A stretch of 64,000 bases of DNA from Hallella seregens ATCC 51272 (GCF_000518545.1 NZ_JADU01000021.1:1-64000), one strand, 5' to 3'; shown: positions 45,216-58,143, numbered from the stretch's first letter. Notes: generated from the sequence alone by a model not told the origin. Made by a program: numbers and translations.

Positions 45216-46988
45216 TTAAAGGGTTGGATATATCTTGGCCTTGCCTCCCTTGACCGTGATTTTGTCGTAGGGCAGACTGGGGAATACCAGGTTTGACATG
45301 GCCATCTTGCCTTCTGCGTCGAAGGCTTCGAGGCTGCTGTGGTCTACGAAGAGCAGCAACGTCTTGACCTTGCCCCGTGTGGGGGCGGTGGTGACGGCGG
45401 CAAACTCATTGCTGAAGTCGGTTGCACCGCTGCGGGTGCGGTCCATGGCAAAGGTCTCGGCCTTGGCATCGTAGGTCATGGTGACGTGTTCGCCCTTGCC
45501 GTTGGACAGTGTAATCACGGCGTCGCCCCGGAGCTGCACGTCGATGCGGCAGGCGGCGGTGAGGCGGCCGGAGGCTTGGGGCTGGAAATGGCGGAACACT
45601 TCGGGGCTGGGCTTCACGCTGCAATAGGTCTTGCCTTGGTAGATGAAGAGGCCGAGGTCGCGCGGGAGTCCGTTGGCCGACCGGAATTGCCGGGTCGGAA
45701 CTTGGTTGGCATACTGCCAGTTGCTCATCCAGGGCAGGGCCACATGGCGGCCGTCGGGAGCGTTGTCAAAGGTGACTGTGGCATAGTGATCCTTGCCATA
45801 GTCCATCCATTTGGTCTCGGCGGGGTCGTCCTCGCACACAAACCGGTGTCCGTCGAACGTGCCGGTGAAGTATTGTGTGGCCGAGCCGCCGAAAGGACCG
45901 CCGGGGTTGATGTTGCAGATGAGGAGCCACTTGGAGTCCGCCGTCGGGGCGGCATTGGCGCCGCTGGCGGTACGGGAGCCGGCGGCCACGGGCAGCTGCA
46001 TGAGGTCGGGGCACTCCCACACGCCCTCGTGGCAGCCGTAGCCCTCGCCGAAATCGCTCTCAAAAGCCCAGTCCTTCAGGTTCTTGGAGGAGAAAATTTT
46101 CATGTGCTGCTTCTCGGAAACGATGAGAATCCATGACTTTGTGGGCTCGTGCCAGATGATGTGCGGGTCGCGGAAGTCGGGAATGTCGGATGTAAGTACG
46201 GGGTTGGCGGCGTACTTGGTGAACGTGTGGCCGTTGTCGGTGGAGTAAGCCATGCTTTGCGTCTGCGCCTCGCCGGCCGAAGTGTAGTAGGCCACGACGG
46301 CATTCTTGCCGAATCCGGCCGTTCCCTCCTTGTCGACCACGGCCGATCCGCTGAAGATGGTGCCGAGCGCATCGGGCTCAATGGCCTTTCCCTCGAACGT
46401 CCAGTGCATGAGGTCGCGGGAGGTGGAGTGGGCCCACGTCATGTTTTCCCATTGTGATCCGTAGGGGTTGTACTGGAAATAGAGGTGCCACACGCCGTCT
46501 TTATAGAACATGCCGTTGGGGTCGTTCATCCATCCCCAGGCCGGCGTGTGATGGTAAGCGGGGCGGAAACGCTCGCGGTTGATCGTGTCGAAGCTGTCGG
46601 CATATTGCATGCCTTTCCAGCATGCAAAGTCGCGAAGGGCAATCTGTCCGCCCGACGGGGCCGAGGAGTTGGCGCGGTTGACGTGGATGTCGAGCAGGGC
46701 TTCGCCTTTGTCGAGCTCGTCGAGGAAGAGCGGTACGCAGTAGTCGGTGCGGCTGACAGCCAGCCGGCAGTTGAACTCCTTGACCACCTGGTTGTGCTGA
46801 ATGACGCGCAACCGGCAGTTTTCCTGGCTCTCCTCAACGGGCAACAGGAGCACTTTGCGGGCCGTCGAGAGGCGCTGCATCACGTGTGTGTCGCTGAGAA
46901 AGGTGGGCTTGGGCGTCTGCGCGCCGGCGGTGAGGCAGGTGCAGGAGAGCAGGGAGGCGGCCAGCCACGCTCTGAGTGAGGTCTTCAT
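45216..46988 (-). CDS. GH32 beta-fructofuranosidase/exo-fructanase, periplasmic
   Basis: This 590-aa enzyme has a signal peptide (MKTSLRAWLAASLLSCTCLTAGA) and an extra N-terminal beta domain (about 25-135) like the DUF4980 domain that precedes Bacteroides GH32 enzymes. The five-bladed propeller carries the three acids: Asp156 (nucleophile) in WMNDPNG, Asp274 in FRDP and Glu325 (acid/base) in ECPDL. A beta-sandwich follows. It likely releases fructose from fructan oligosaccharides in the periplasm. A Cys lies at 16 in the signal but the fit to a lipobox is weak. It has its own -7 box at 47041-47048. Confidence 0.93.
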   Translation of the reverse strand: MKTSLRAWLAASLLSCTCLTAGAQTPKPTFLSDTHVMQRLSTARKVLLLPVEESQENCRLRVIQHNQVVKEFNCRLAVSRTDYCVPLFLDELDKGEALLDIHVNRANSSAPSGGQIALRDFACWKGMQYADSFDTINRERFRPAYHHTPAWGWMNDPNGMFYKDGVWHLYFQYNPYGSQWENMTWAHSTSRDLMHWTFEGKAIEPDALGTIFSGSAVVDKEGTAGFGKNAVVAYYTSAGEAQTQSMAYSTDNGHTFTKYAANPVLTSDIPDFRDPHIIWHEPTKSWILIVSEKQHMKIFSSKNLKDWAFESDFGEGYGCHEGVWECPDLMQLPVAAGSRTASGANAAPTADSKWLLICNINPGGPFGGSATQYFTGTFDGHRFVCEDDPAETKWMDYGKDHYATVTFDNAPDGRHVALPWMSNWQYANQVPTRQFRSANGLPRDLGLFIYQGKTYCSVKPSPEVFRHFQPQASGRLTAACRIDVQLRGDAVITLSNGKGEHVTMTYDAKAETFAMDRTRSGATDFSNEFAAVTTAPTRGKVKTLLLFVDHSSLEAFDAEGKMAMSNLVFPSLPYDKITVKGGKAKIYPTL

Positions 46989-47040
46989 TGTTCGGTTGTA
47001 TTTATAGTTTTGTTGTCGATGGCTTCGTGACAGGATGTTG

Positions 47041-47048
47041 CAAAGATA
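47041..47048 (-). promoter_or_regulatory. -7 box for the GH32-permease-fructokinase operon
   Basis: TATCTTTG on the minus strand lies 53 bp before the GH32 gene at 46988. No TTTG is found at 19-21 bp, which would be consistent with an activator-dependent promoter. Confidence 0.6.
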
Positions 47049-47123
47049 GCAATATGCCCGCCATCAGCCTTGTTCAAATCGTTCAAAAGCTCGTAAATAT
47101 GTTGCAAGTCTTGCCGGTATGCA

Positions 47124-48656
47124 CTATGGCCATACGCGTTTCAGGTCGCGAACCCTCACCAGCGAGGGTGTGACGGTTGTGGACAGCCGGTGATAGACGG
47201 CCTTGGGATAGACCACATTGGTCATGGCAGCCGAGCCCGTCGACGTGAGAAGCTCCACGGACGAACGGTCGATGTAGAGATCCAGAGTGACTTCGTTGCC
47301 CTCGGTATTGATGGGCATGTTGACCGAAGGAATGGCAAAATTGGCAGCAAAGGAGCTGGCGCCTGTGCGTGTTCCGCGGTCTGCAATGATGCGACGGCTG
47401 GGTGCATCGTAGGTGATGGCATACTGATCGTTCTGTGCATTTTGCAGCGTGAGTATCCAATTCTGCGTGGTTGGCATGGTCACTTGCAGTTGGCAGGCAT
47501 CTGTATTGCGCAGCATCCCATCCGTTGCTTCGCGCCACTCTCCGCCCAACGTTTCCGTTTCGCTGACCATCGTACTGGCCAACAAGGGCTTTCCTTGGTA
47601 TTCAATGAGCTTCAGGTCGCGCGGAAGGGTGAATGCCGACCGCCATGGCGTGGCGGGAACACTGCCGGCATAGTTCCAGTTGTTCATCCAGCCGATGTAC
47701 GTGCGCCGTCCGGAGGTGTTGTTCCAGGTAACTCCTGCGTAGTTGTCAGAGCCATAGTCGAGCCACAGGGGGTAGTCGAAATCTTGGTCGGCAATGAAGC
47801 GTGTGCCGTCGAAGCTGCCGATAAAGTACATGGTGCCCGAACCCGACACGGGGCCGCCAGGGTTGGTGCTGACCAACTGCACCCACTTCTCGTTGCCCTT
47901 GTAGTCGAGCGGGAAGAGGTCGGGACACTCCCATTGACCCTTGTTGCAGCGGTCTGTGCTGGAGGTGAATTCGCTCATCTTGGTCCAGTTTTTCAGGTCG
48001 GGCGATGACCAAAGCTCGATGGAATGGTTGTTTCCTGTGGCCAATTCCATCACCCATTTGCTGCCGGCCTCATACCAGAACACCTTGGGATCGCGGAAAT
48101 CGGCGGATGTAGAGGCGATGACGGGGTTGCCGTCGTACTTGGCAAAGCTGTTCCCGCCGTCGGTGCTGTAGGCGATGGACTGCTGTTGCGCGCTGCCGGC
48201 CGAGGTGTAGATGGCCACGATGGCATTCTTGCCGAAGCCGGCCGTGTTGTCCTTGTCTACCACAGCCGACCCGGAGAAGATGTCTCCCAGGGCGTCGCGG
48301 GTCAGTGCTACGCTTTGCTCGGTCCAGTGCAACAGGTCCGAACTCGTGGCGTGCCCCCAGCTCATGTTGCCCCAACCATTGCCCTGGGGATTGTACTGAT
48401 AGAACAAATGGTAGGTGCCATTGGCATAAACAAGCCCATTGGGGTCGTTAATCCAGTTGCGCTTCGGGGTGTAATGCACTTGCGGGCGATACTGTTCGTC
48501 GTAGTTGGACGGCGCGATGGGCGTGGTGCCGCCGCCATTTGTGGTGTCGCTGGATGCGTAAGGTCCCAGGTTTGGGTCTACTTCGCGGTCGGAACAGGCC
48601 TGCAGCATGCTAGTGCATGCTGCGGCCAGAAAGAGGAATGATAGTATCTGTCTCAT
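47124..48656 (-). CDS. GH32 fructanase lipoprotein (levanase-like), probably surface
   Basis: This 510-aa lipoprotein (SMLQAC, Cys21) has a short Ser/Thr/Gly linker and a full GH32 domain with Asp71 (nucleophile) in NWINDPNG, Asp189 in FRDP and Glu243 (acid/base) in ECPDLF, followed by a C-terminal beta-sandwich. As the last gene of the susC-susD-DUF4960 operon it is likely the outer-surface enzyme that cuts polymeric fructan. Linkage preference (levan or inulin) and endo or exo action cannot be read from the sequence. Confidence 0.93.
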   Translation of the reverse strand: MRQILSFLFLAAACTSMLQACSDREVDPNLGPYASSDTTNGGGTTPIAPSNYDEQYRPQVHYTPKRNWINDPNGLVYANGTYHLFYQYNPQGNGWGNMSWGHATSSDLLHWTEQSVALTRDALGDIFSGSAVVDKDNTAGFGKNAIVAIYTSAGSAQQQSIAYSTDGGNSFAKYDGNPVIASTSADFRDPKVFWYEAGSKWVMELATGNNHSIELWSSPDLKNWTKMSEFTSSTDRCNKGQWECPDLFPLDYKGNEKWVQLVSTNPGGPVSGSGTMYFIGSFDGTRFIADQDFDYPLWLDYGSDNYAGVTWNNTSGRRTYIGWMNNWNYAGSVPATPWRSAFTLPRDLKLIEYQGKPLLASTMVSETETLGGEWREATDGMLRNTDACQLQVTMPTTQNWILTLQNAQNDQYAITYDAPSRRIIADRGTRTGASSFAANFAIPSVNMPINTEGNEVTLDLYIDRSSVELLTSTGSAAMTNVVYPKAVYHRLSTTVTPSLVRVRDLKRVWP

Positions 48657-48668
48657 GGAATTTGTCGT

Positions 48669-50171
48669 TTATCTTGTCTTTAAGTATTCCAGTGCGTTCT
48701 TTGCCATCTTGAGGATGGTGCCTTGATAGATGTTGTTCTTGGGGTAAGCGTTCTTGTCGGCGCTGCCGTCTGCATTCTTCATGGAGAACTCGCATCCTCC
48801 ATTGCCCACGCAGATGGCGGTGCCTTTGTAGTCAGTGTTGCCTTGCCGGGCTTCCCACACGTTGAGCTGCGAAATCCAGCTCACCTGCGAATCCCATACG
48901 CCAAGCGGATAGATGCCATAGGTTCTCGTGACCTCGTTGTAGCAGGAGAGCTCTTGATTGCCCTTTCCTGTCAGCACGGCGGGCAGGTTGAAGTACAGGC
49001 AGTTGTGGTCTTCGGTCCATCCTGGGCCTTTGATGGTCAGCATTTGCACGCCGTTGCCGCCCGTGTAGACGGGAAGATTCTTGTACAGAGGATGCGAGGA
49101 AAAGTCGATGGCGTTGCCGCCGGCGTTCAGTCCCAGGGCCATGGACCATGCGTCGCCGTTGTAGCCACCCGCACCGATGCCGATGGCATGGTCGTTGCTC
49201 TGCATCATGCTTTGGTCGAGACGACCCAGCGTGGCGATGTAGGCCGTGGCGTGTTGCCAGAGTAACAAGTTGCCGCCATCCTTATACCAGGCCTTGACAA
49301 TGTCGGTGGCAGCCGTAACGACGGCGGGCATGTTCCACACGTCGGCTTCGGAACCACTCTCCAAATCGCGCAGCCAGAACACCACTCGGTAGGGGTCTAT
49401 GTCGTCGCGGCTCTTGACATTGCCGAAATAAAGGAACTTGGCGGCCGGGTATTCGCTGTGCATCCACAGCCATGCCGAGGCTTCATCGTCGTCTCCTTGG
49501 GCTATGAGTTCTTCGGGCGTGGGGTAGGTGCTGAGGAAAGCCATGGCTGTCTTTCCGATTTTCAGTTGCGACGTGGAGGCCAGCGAAGTGCCCTTGTCAT
49601 TGACTGCACGCAGCGTGACGTCCCATGTGTCGCCGTAGGCCACGTCGCTGATGGTGTAGCTGGTGGCCGATGCCGGCAAGGTCTCCGTGATGTTGCGGCT
49701 GCCGTTCGAGGCCGTGAACTGGATGCCCGAAGCATCTGTAGCCGCGTTCCATGCCACGTGGGCGTCATAGCCTCCCGCCTTTTCCACCTGGGCCATTTGC
49801 AGTCCTGTAATCTGCGAGGCCCCCTCGCGGGTGTAGGTCTTCACCGTTCCTCGTGAGAGGTTGGTGCCGTCGCTTACCTTGAATACATAGGTGTAGTTCA
49901 CGTTGGTGGCCACGGCCGGCTGTGTGTACTGGTTGCCGGCCACTGTGTCGCTCGACGTGATGGTGCCGTCGGTATAGAGCGAGACCAGCATCTTGTGCCC
50001 GTTGTCGAGTGTGGGCCACGTCCAAGTGTAGTCGTCTCCATTCAGGCTACCCGTTATCTGAGTGCCGTCAATGGCATTGAGGGCCATGGGCGCGGTGTCG
50101 TAATCTTTGTCCTGACAGGAGCCCACGAGCAGGGCGAGCAGGAGCCATAGACCGTATGATAAGTGTTTCAT
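48669..50171 (-). CDS. Surface glycan-binding lipoprotein, DUF4960 family
   Basis: This 500-aa lipoprotein starts MKHLSYGLWLLLALLVGSC (Cys19). FN3/Ig-like segments (about 30-200) precede a C-terminal domain (about 210-500) of the DUF4960 type, the family of the levan-binding protein BT1761 in the B. thetaiotaomicron levan locus. It lies 33 bp after susD and 12 bp before the GH32 lipoprotein gene, the usual SGBP position. It probably captures fructan at the surface. The start at 50171 is chosen for the signal peptide; the frame extends 10 codons upstream. Confidence 0.85.
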   Translation of the reverse strand: MKHLSYGLWLLLALLVGSCQDKDYDTAPMALNAIDGTQITGSLNGDDYTWTWPTLDNGHKMLVSLYTDGTITSSDTVAGNQYTQPAVATNVNYTYVFKVSDGTNLSRGTVKTYTREGASQITGLQMAQVEKAGGYDAHVAWNAATDASGIQFTASNGSRNITETLPASATSYTISDVAYGDTWDVTLRAVNDKGTSLASTSQLKIGKTAMAFLSTYPTPEELIAQGDDDEASAWLWMHSEYPAAKFLYFGNVKSRDDIDPYRVVFWLRDLESGSEADVWNMPAVVTAATDIVKAWYKDGGNLLLWQHATAYIATLGRLDQSMMQSNDHAIGIGAGGYNGDAWSMALGLNAGGNAIDFSSHPLYKNLPVYTGGNGVQMLTIKGPGWTEDHNCLYFNLPAVLTGKGNQELSCYNEVTRTYGIYPLGVWDSQVSWISQLNVWEARQGNTDYKGTAICVGNGGCEFSMKNADGSADKNAYPKNNIYQGTILKMAKNALEYLKTR

Positions 50172-50204
50172 TGTGTGCTGTGATTTGAATGGTTGTGGCA
50201 ATGT

Positions 50205-51941
50205 TTAGTATCCCTTGTTCTGTGTATAGAGTCCGGGGATGTAGTAGAGCTGGTTGTAGGGAACGGGGAAATACTCGTTCTTGCCCGTTGTGAAGTGCGC
50301 GTCCTTATAGTATTGGGCATAGCCTTGCCCGTCGTAGGAGTCGGCAGCCTCGCGCTTGAAGTAGGCGTTCAGCGTGGAAGAGAGCAAGCCCCAGCGGCGC
50401 AGGTCGAAGAATCGCTCGTGTTCCATGGCTGTCTCGAGCCGCCGCTCCCAGCGTAGGCAGGTGCGGGCCATGGCCTGTGTGTCGAAGTAAGACTCGGGAT
50501 ATAGCGCGATTTCGCACTGGCTGGAGGCGTAGCCGATGTGCTTGTCGACGGAGTTGGCCGCACGTTGCCGTATCTGATTGATGATGGTGCGGGCCTCGGC
50601 GAGGCGGCCAAGTTCGACGAGAGCCTCGGCGCGGTCGAGCATCACGTCAGTGTATCGTATCACATAATCGTTCATGGCAAAGGCTTGCCACGGCCCGTTG
50701 TAGGTCTCGCCCTTGCTGCGCTGCGGCACTTCTTTCAGCGAAGTATAGTAGCCATACGTGTTGGGCGTGCGCGAGTTGGCCGTGCTCTGCATGTGGGCCG
50801 ACTCATATTTATAGGGGAAAGTCGGCATGCCCACGGTGTGGAACAGGCGCGGGTCCCACTTCTGGGCCGTCGGTGCACCGTTGACCGGATGGTCGTTGGA
50901 GGCTGCATAGCTGTCGAATTCGGGCAGCCCGTCCTTGGTCTTGAACGCGTTGACCAAGTCTTGCGAGGGCTTGTGGAAGTCCCAACCACACGACCACATG
51001 CCCCACATTCCGTTCAGCATGTTCGACCAGTTGGCGCGGCCGTAGGTGGTATTGTCGTCTTTATAGTCGGAGTGCTGCACGGCAAACACCGACTCCTTGC
51101 TGTTCTTATGGTCGGGAAGAAAGAGGTCTCCGTAGTCCTCCAGATAGCCATATCCGGAGTTGGCCACGATGTCGGTGTAGTCCACCACCTTTTGCATGTA
51201 TGCCTTGTTGATGAAATTCACGCCCGTGCTGTCCTCGTAGCCGTTGCCCCAGGCCAGATTCAGGTAGCACTTGGCCAGGTAGGCGGCAGCCGCCACCTTG
51301 TTGGCGCGTCCGCCATCGGTCTGCGAAGCGGGCAGCACCGTGTAGGCTTCCTCAAAGTCTGCTATGACCTTGCCCCACAGTTGCTGGTGCGTCAGCGCGT
51401 CGTTGCGTGTCTGCTCCTGCGTGTTGTTGCGGTACACTTCCTCGTCAATCCAAGGCACTTTGTTGAACACCAAGAGGAGTTTGTAGTACAGATGGGCCCG
51501 CAGGAATTTCACTTCGGCCGCGCGGCGCGCGGCCGTCTCTGCGCCGAGCTTGGCCGTTCCGTTGGCTTTCAGCGAGAGCAGGGCGCGGTTGCAGCGGCTG
51601 ATGCCGATGTACAGGTGATACCACAGCTCGTCCAGATGCCCCAGTGTGGGGGTCAGCGTGGAGAACACCTCCACGGCATGGTACTCCGTGTCGGTGGTTC
51701 CCGAGCCGCCTTTCAGGCAGTCGTCCGAGGCCAGGTCGCCGTAGGGCCAGAGGTTGAAGGGGTAGGTGTACCAGTCGTCGCCCAGCGAGGCGTAGGCCGA
51801 AGTGACCATACCCTCGGGGTCTGCGAACGCCTGGTCTTCGTCAATGACGGCACTGGGCTTGTAGTCGAGGAAGTCGTTGCAGCTGGTCAGCGGCATGCCG
51901 AGGCCAATTGCCAGTATGATTGCGAATGATAGCTTTTTCAT
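50205..51941 (-). CDS. SusD/RagB-family nutrient-binding outer-membrane lipoprotein
   Basis: This 578-aa protein has an SPII signal (MKKLSFAIILAIGLGMPLTSC, Cys21, split here as the usual SusD LTSCNDFLDYKP). TPR-like helices follow with the SusD hallmarks: ADPEGMVTSAYASLGD near the N-terminus, AARRAAEVKFLRAHLYYKLL at about 160-180, and a C-terminal RWERRLETAMEHERFFDLRR, the typical RxxELxxEGxRxxDLxR motif. It forms the lid on the SusC channel and binds fructan oligosaccharides. The start at 51941 is 22 bp after the susC stop. Confidence 0.95.
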   Translation of the reverse strand: MKKLSFAIILAIGLGMPLTSCNDFLDYKPSAVIDEDQAFADPEGMVTSAYASLGDDWYTYPFNLWPYGDLASDDCLKGGSGTTDTEYHAVEVFSTLTPTLGHLDELWYHLYIGISRCNRALLSLKANGTAKLGAETAARRAAEVKFLRAHLYYKLLLVFNKVPWIDEEVYRNNTQEQTRNDALTHQQLWGKVIADFEEAYTVLPASQTDGGRANKVAAAAYLAKCYLNLAWGNGYEDSTGVNFINKAYMQKVVDYTDIVANSGYGYLEDYGDLFLPDHKNSKESVFAVQHSDYKDDNTTYGRANWSNMLNGMWGMWSCGWDFHKPSQDLVNAFKTKDGLPEFDSYAASNDHPVNGAPTAQKWDPRLFHTVGMPTFPYKYESAHMQSTANSRTPNTYGYYTSLKEVPQRSKGETYNGPWQAFAMNDYVIRYTDVMLDRAEALVELGRLAEARTIINQIRQRAANSVDKHIGYASSQCEIALYPESYFDTQAMARTCLRWERRLETAMEHERFFDLRRWGLLSSTLNAYFKREAADSYDGQGYAQYYKDAHFTTGKNEYFPVPYNQLYYIPGLYTQNKGY

Positions 51942-51963
51942 TTTGCGTGTGGATAAGTGATTG

Positions 51964-54900
51964 TTAGAAACCAATTTGAATACCGAAAGACACGGAAGTA
52001 GCCAGTGGATAGTTCCAGTTGGGGTTCTCGGGATCCGAGCAGGTCAGGCTGCTGCTCTTCAGAGTCAGCAGGTTTTGCCCGGCAATGTAGGCGCGGAAGC
52101 TCGACATGCGCAGCTTGGAGATGAGCTTTGCAGGCAGACTGTAGCCCAGTTGGAGTGTGCGCAGCTTCAGGTAGGAGCCGTTCTCCACATAGTAGCTGGA
52201 GGCTCGTCCCTCGTCGGCCGTGTTGTTGGTGGTCAGGGCCGGGATGGTCGAGGCGGTGTTGTCCGTGGTCCATGCACCGAGCAGACGGCTGCCCTTGTTG
52301 GAGCCTGCGTCGGTGATGCTCCAGAAATCGGTCTGGAATTTCTGGTTGTTGTACACGTCCTGGTCGGCGACGCCCTGCCAGAACATGTTCAGGTCAAAGC
52401 CTTTATAGGTCGCGGCCACGTTCAAACCGTAGGCAAAGGCGGGCACAGGGTTGTAAATCCAGGTCTGGTCTGCCTCGGTAATCTTGCCGTTGCCGTCGAG
52501 GTCGGCATACTTCAGGCCACCCAGACGGGCGTTGGGCTGTCCGGAGGCCAGCACCTCTTCTCGGCTCTGGAACAGGCCGTCGGCTACGTAGCCCACGATG
52601 GAACCATAGGGTTTCCGGGCCTCCACGAGGTTCTGTTTGGTCGTGTGGGCGTAGGAACCGGTGGTCGAAGTGGGCAGCTCGGTCACGCGGTTGCGGAAGA
52701 AGTCCACGTTTCCGTTGAGGTCTATGCCCAGTCCGTTGGCCCACGTCTTGCGGTAGCCCACGGTGAATTCCATACCCCAGTCTCGGAGCGAGGGGCCGTT
52801 GGACCACCTGTTTCCGCCCTCGCCCATGACGGCCAGGTAGGCCGGATTGATGAGCATGTCGGTGATGTTCTTGATGTAGGCATCCACCGTGCCGTAGAGG
52901 GTGTTGCCGAAGAGCGTGTAGTCCACACCGATGTTGTACTGCGTGGTGGTCTCCCACTTCAGGTCATTGTTGCCTGTCTGCGTGGCGCGGTAGCCCGAGG
53001 GGAAGGTGCCGCTGCCGGCCAGGTGCAGGTCGTAGGCCGTCGACGTGGTGCGGTCCAGTCCGTAGTCGGCCACGTAGAGTCCGTAGTGGGCGTTGTTGTC
53101 AATGCCTTGGTTGCCCGTCTTACCCCAGGAGAGGCGCAGCTTCAGGTCGTCCATCCATTTCTCGTGCAGCAGTTGCGAGATGCGGAAACCCAGCGTGGCG
53201 GCGGGGAAGTTGCCCCAGCGGTGCTTCTCGCCGAAGCGCGAACTGCCGTCGTGGCGTAGGGTGAACGAGGCCAGCAGCAGGTCGTTGTAGTTGTAATCCA
53301 CCTTTCCAAATAACGAGGCCAGGCGGTAGCCCACCTTGGCGCCCGTGTTGTGGGTGGTGCCGGTAGCGGCATTGGGCCACATGTAGTCCTTGGTCTCCAG
53401 CGTGTATCCCTCGGAGAGCGCATGGAAGTCCACGAAGCTCTGCTTGTTGATTTCCGAGCCGAGCAGCACGTTGAAGTGGTGCGCGCTCTTCACGTCAAAC
53501 AGATAATTCAGCGTGTTGGACCAGGTGTAGTTGCTGTTGTTGGTCTGTCCCAGGTCGGTTTTGGCTATGTTGTTGTTCACAATGTCCGAGGCAAAGGTGT
53601 GCGTCAGGGCGTTGATGAACGAGGTGGTATAGTCTATACCGAAGTTGGAACGGAACGTAAGGCCCTTCGTCGGCGTGATGTCCACGTAGGCATTGCCGAA
53701 GAGTTTCCAGTAATCCAGGTGGTTGTCCTTGTTGTGGTAGAGCTCGCGCATGGGGTTCTGACGGTCGCTCATGCCGCCCACGGGGCCGGCAAAGGTGGTG
53801 CCGTCCACCTCGTAGACAGGCACGGTAGGCGACATTTTCAGTGCGTTTTCCATGGGCGCGCTGTCCACCTGCTTGTTATACGACAGCGTAAAGTTCTCTC
53901 CCAGCCTTACGATTTTGTTGATTTGGTAGGAGTTGTTCAGGCGGGCCGAGAAGCTCTGGAAGTCGGTATGTTTCAGTATGCCGTCGTTCTTCTTGTAGCC
54001 CAGCGAGAACATCGAGGTTGCTTTCTCCGTGGCGTTTGACACGGATACGTTGTAATTGCGCGAGAATCCCGTGCGCGAAATCTCGTCCACCCAGTCGGTA
54101 TCCGAGCATCCCATCGTGCGTTTGCTGTTGATGTAGCCGTCGTAGAGCCCATTCACCGTATAATTCACATACTGCTTTGTGGCCGGATTCCACACCCTGA
54201 TGCCCACGCCCTGCGTGGCGTTCAGGCTCAGTCCGTAGTTGCTGGCATAGGCCACGGGGTCTATGCCGTCGTTCAGGGCGGCCTGTGCCATGGCCGTAGC
54301 GTAGCCCTTGGTGTCGAGGAGCTTCATCTTCGACTGGCCGGTGTAGAACTGTGCAGTGAGGTTGGCCGTGAAGTCCACCCGTATCTTTTCGCCCTTCTTG
54401 CCCTGCTTGGTAGTGATGATGACCACGCCATTGGCAGCGCGGCTGCCGTAGATGGAGGCCGATGCGGCGTCTTTCAGCACCTGCATGCTCTCAATGTCGT
54501 TGGCGTTGAGCGTGTTCAGGGCGGTGGTCATGGGCACGCCATCCACGATGTAGAGCGGGTCTTGCGAGGAGTTGAACGAGCCGATGCCGCGCACGCGCAC
54601 CGTCGACGTGCCGCTGGGCGAGCCCGTACTGGTGATGGTCACACCGGCCACGCGGCCCTGCAGGGCTTTCATCGGATCGGCATCGGGCGAGGTTTTCACG
54701 GCGTCGGTCTTGACCACCGACACGGCTCCCGTCAGGTCGGCCTTGCGTTGCACCTGGTAACCCGTCACCACCACCTCGTTCAGGTCGCTGGCCGTCTCTT
54801 TCAACACCACCCGAAGACCGGCTCCGGCGGGCAATATTTGTGGCTCGTAGCCAATGTAGGTGACCTCGATCGAACTGCCTCGGGGGGCTTTGAACGAGAA

Positions 54901-55080
54901 GTTGCCGTCCAGGTCGGTCACGGTTCCGTTGGACGTTCCTTGCTGCATCACGGTGGCGCCGATGACCGGTTCACCCTGCGCGTCGAGAACTGTTCCGCTG
55001 ACAGAGATGTCCTGTGCCCACGTGGCGGCGCAGACCAACATGAGCATCAGGCTCAATAGAAATCTTCTTAGGTTTTCCAT
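51964..55080 (-). CDS. SusC/RagA-family TonB-dependent outer-membrane transporter
   Basis: This 1,038-aa transporter has a signal peptide (VCAATWAQ cleavage), a carboxypeptidase-like regulatory domain (about 22-95, GTVLDAQGEPVIGATVMQQG), a TonB-box/plug region (LNEVVVTGYQVQRKADLTG, then the SusC motif IRGIGSFN-like VRVRGIGSFNSSQDPLYIVDG at about 165-185), and a 22-strand barrel ending in FGIQIGF. It imports fructan oligosaccharides with SusD. It is the first gene of the operon, with a -7 box at 55124-55131. Confidence 0.96.
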   Translation of the reverse strand: MENLRRFLLSLMLMLVCAATWAQDISVSGTVLDAQGEPVIGATVMQQGTSNGTVTDLDGNFSFKAPRGSSIEVTYIGYEPQILPAGAGLRVVLKETASDLNEVVVTGYQVQRKADLTGAVSVVKTDAVKTSPDADPMKALQGRVAGVTITSTGSPSGTSTVRVRGIGSFNSSQDPLYIVDGVPMTTALNTLNANDIESMQVLKDAASASIYGSRAANGVVIITTKQGKKGEKIRVDFTANLTAQFYTGQSKMKLLDTKGYATAMAQAALNDGIDPVAYASNYGLSLNATQGVGIRVWNPATKQYVNYTVNGLYDGYINSKRTMGCSDTDWVDEISRTGFSRNYNVSVSNATEKATSMFSLGYKKNDGILKHTDFQSFSARLNNSYQINKIVRLGENFTLSYNKQVDSAPMENALKMSPTVPVYEVDGTTFAGPVGGMSDRQNPMRELYHNKDNHLDYWKLFGNAYVDITPTKGLTFRSNFGIDYTTSFINALTHTFASDIVNNNIAKTDLGQTNNSNYTWSNTLNYLFDVKSAHHFNVLLGSEINKQSFVDFHALSEGYTLETKDYMWPNAATGTTHNTGAKVGYRLASLFGKVDYNYNDLLLASFTLRHDGSSRFGEKHRWGNFPAATLGFRISQLLHEKWMDDLKLRLSWGKTGNQGIDNNAHYGLYVADYGLDRTTSTAYDLHLAGSGTFPSGYRATQTGNNDLKWETTTQYNIGVDYTLFGNTLYGTVDAYIKNITDMLINPAYLAVMGEGGNRWSNGPSLRDWGMEFTVGYRKTWANGLGIDLNGNVDFFRNRVTELPTSTTGSYAHTTKQNLVEARKPYGSIVGYVADGLFQSREEVLASGQPNARLGGLKYADLDGNGKITEADQTWIYNPVPAFAYGLNVAATYKGFDLNMFWQGVADQDVYNNQKFQTDFWSITDAGSNKGSRLLGAWTTDNTASTIPALTTNNTADEGRASSYYVENGSYLKLRTLQLGYSLPAKLISKLRMSSFRAYIAGQNLLTLKSSSLTCSDPENPNWNYPLATSVSFGIQIGF

Positions 55081-55123
55081 CTGATTGTTTTGAAATTGTT
55101 AGTACTTGGTGTTTCAGATGCGG

Positions 55124-55131
55124 CAAAGGTA
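55124..55131 (-). promoter_or_regulatory. -7 box of the fructan susCD operon
   Basis: TACCTTTG on the minus strand, 44 bp before the susC start. The -33 position has no TTTG, as expected if the hybrid regulator at 55292-58042 activates it. Confidence 0.65.
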
Positions 55132-55209
55132 GGCGATGGCTGTGGCAGACGGGTTAAAAAAGCGTTCATCCCTGCTAAAAAATGTTTCATGTATCATTTG
55201 TGGCATGCA

Positions 55210-55243
55210 ATGAAACAAACGAGCCTCCCGTTGGGGAGGCTCG
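55210..55243 (-). terminator. Rho-independent terminator of the fructose-sensing regulator gene
   Basis: CGAGCCTCCC (55220-55229) and GGGAGGCTCG (55234-55243) pair around GTTG; on the minus strand the stem is followed by TTTGTTTCATT. It lies between the regulator stop and the susC promoter. Confidence 0.8.
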
Positions 55244-55291
55244 TCGATGGCTTGTTGTGGCGGTATGACAGGGCGCAGGGCTCGGTCGCGG

Positions 55292-58042
<2,751 letters not shown>

Positions 58043-58135
58043 CTGTCTGCCGCAGACAGGGCGCCGCTTATATAATAAGGTGTAGGGGATGGGGTCGGGC
58101 TGTGTCATGGCGGATGGGTATTGGTGCTCTACAGG

Positions 58136-58143
58136 CAAAGATA
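58136..58143 (-). promoter_or_regulatory. -7 box of the fructose-sensing regulator gene
   Basis: TATCTTTG on the minus strand lies 94 bp upstream of the chosen start at 58042, and 28 bp upstream of the alternative ATG at 58108. Frames beginning further upstream can be excluded if it is used. Confidence 0.55.
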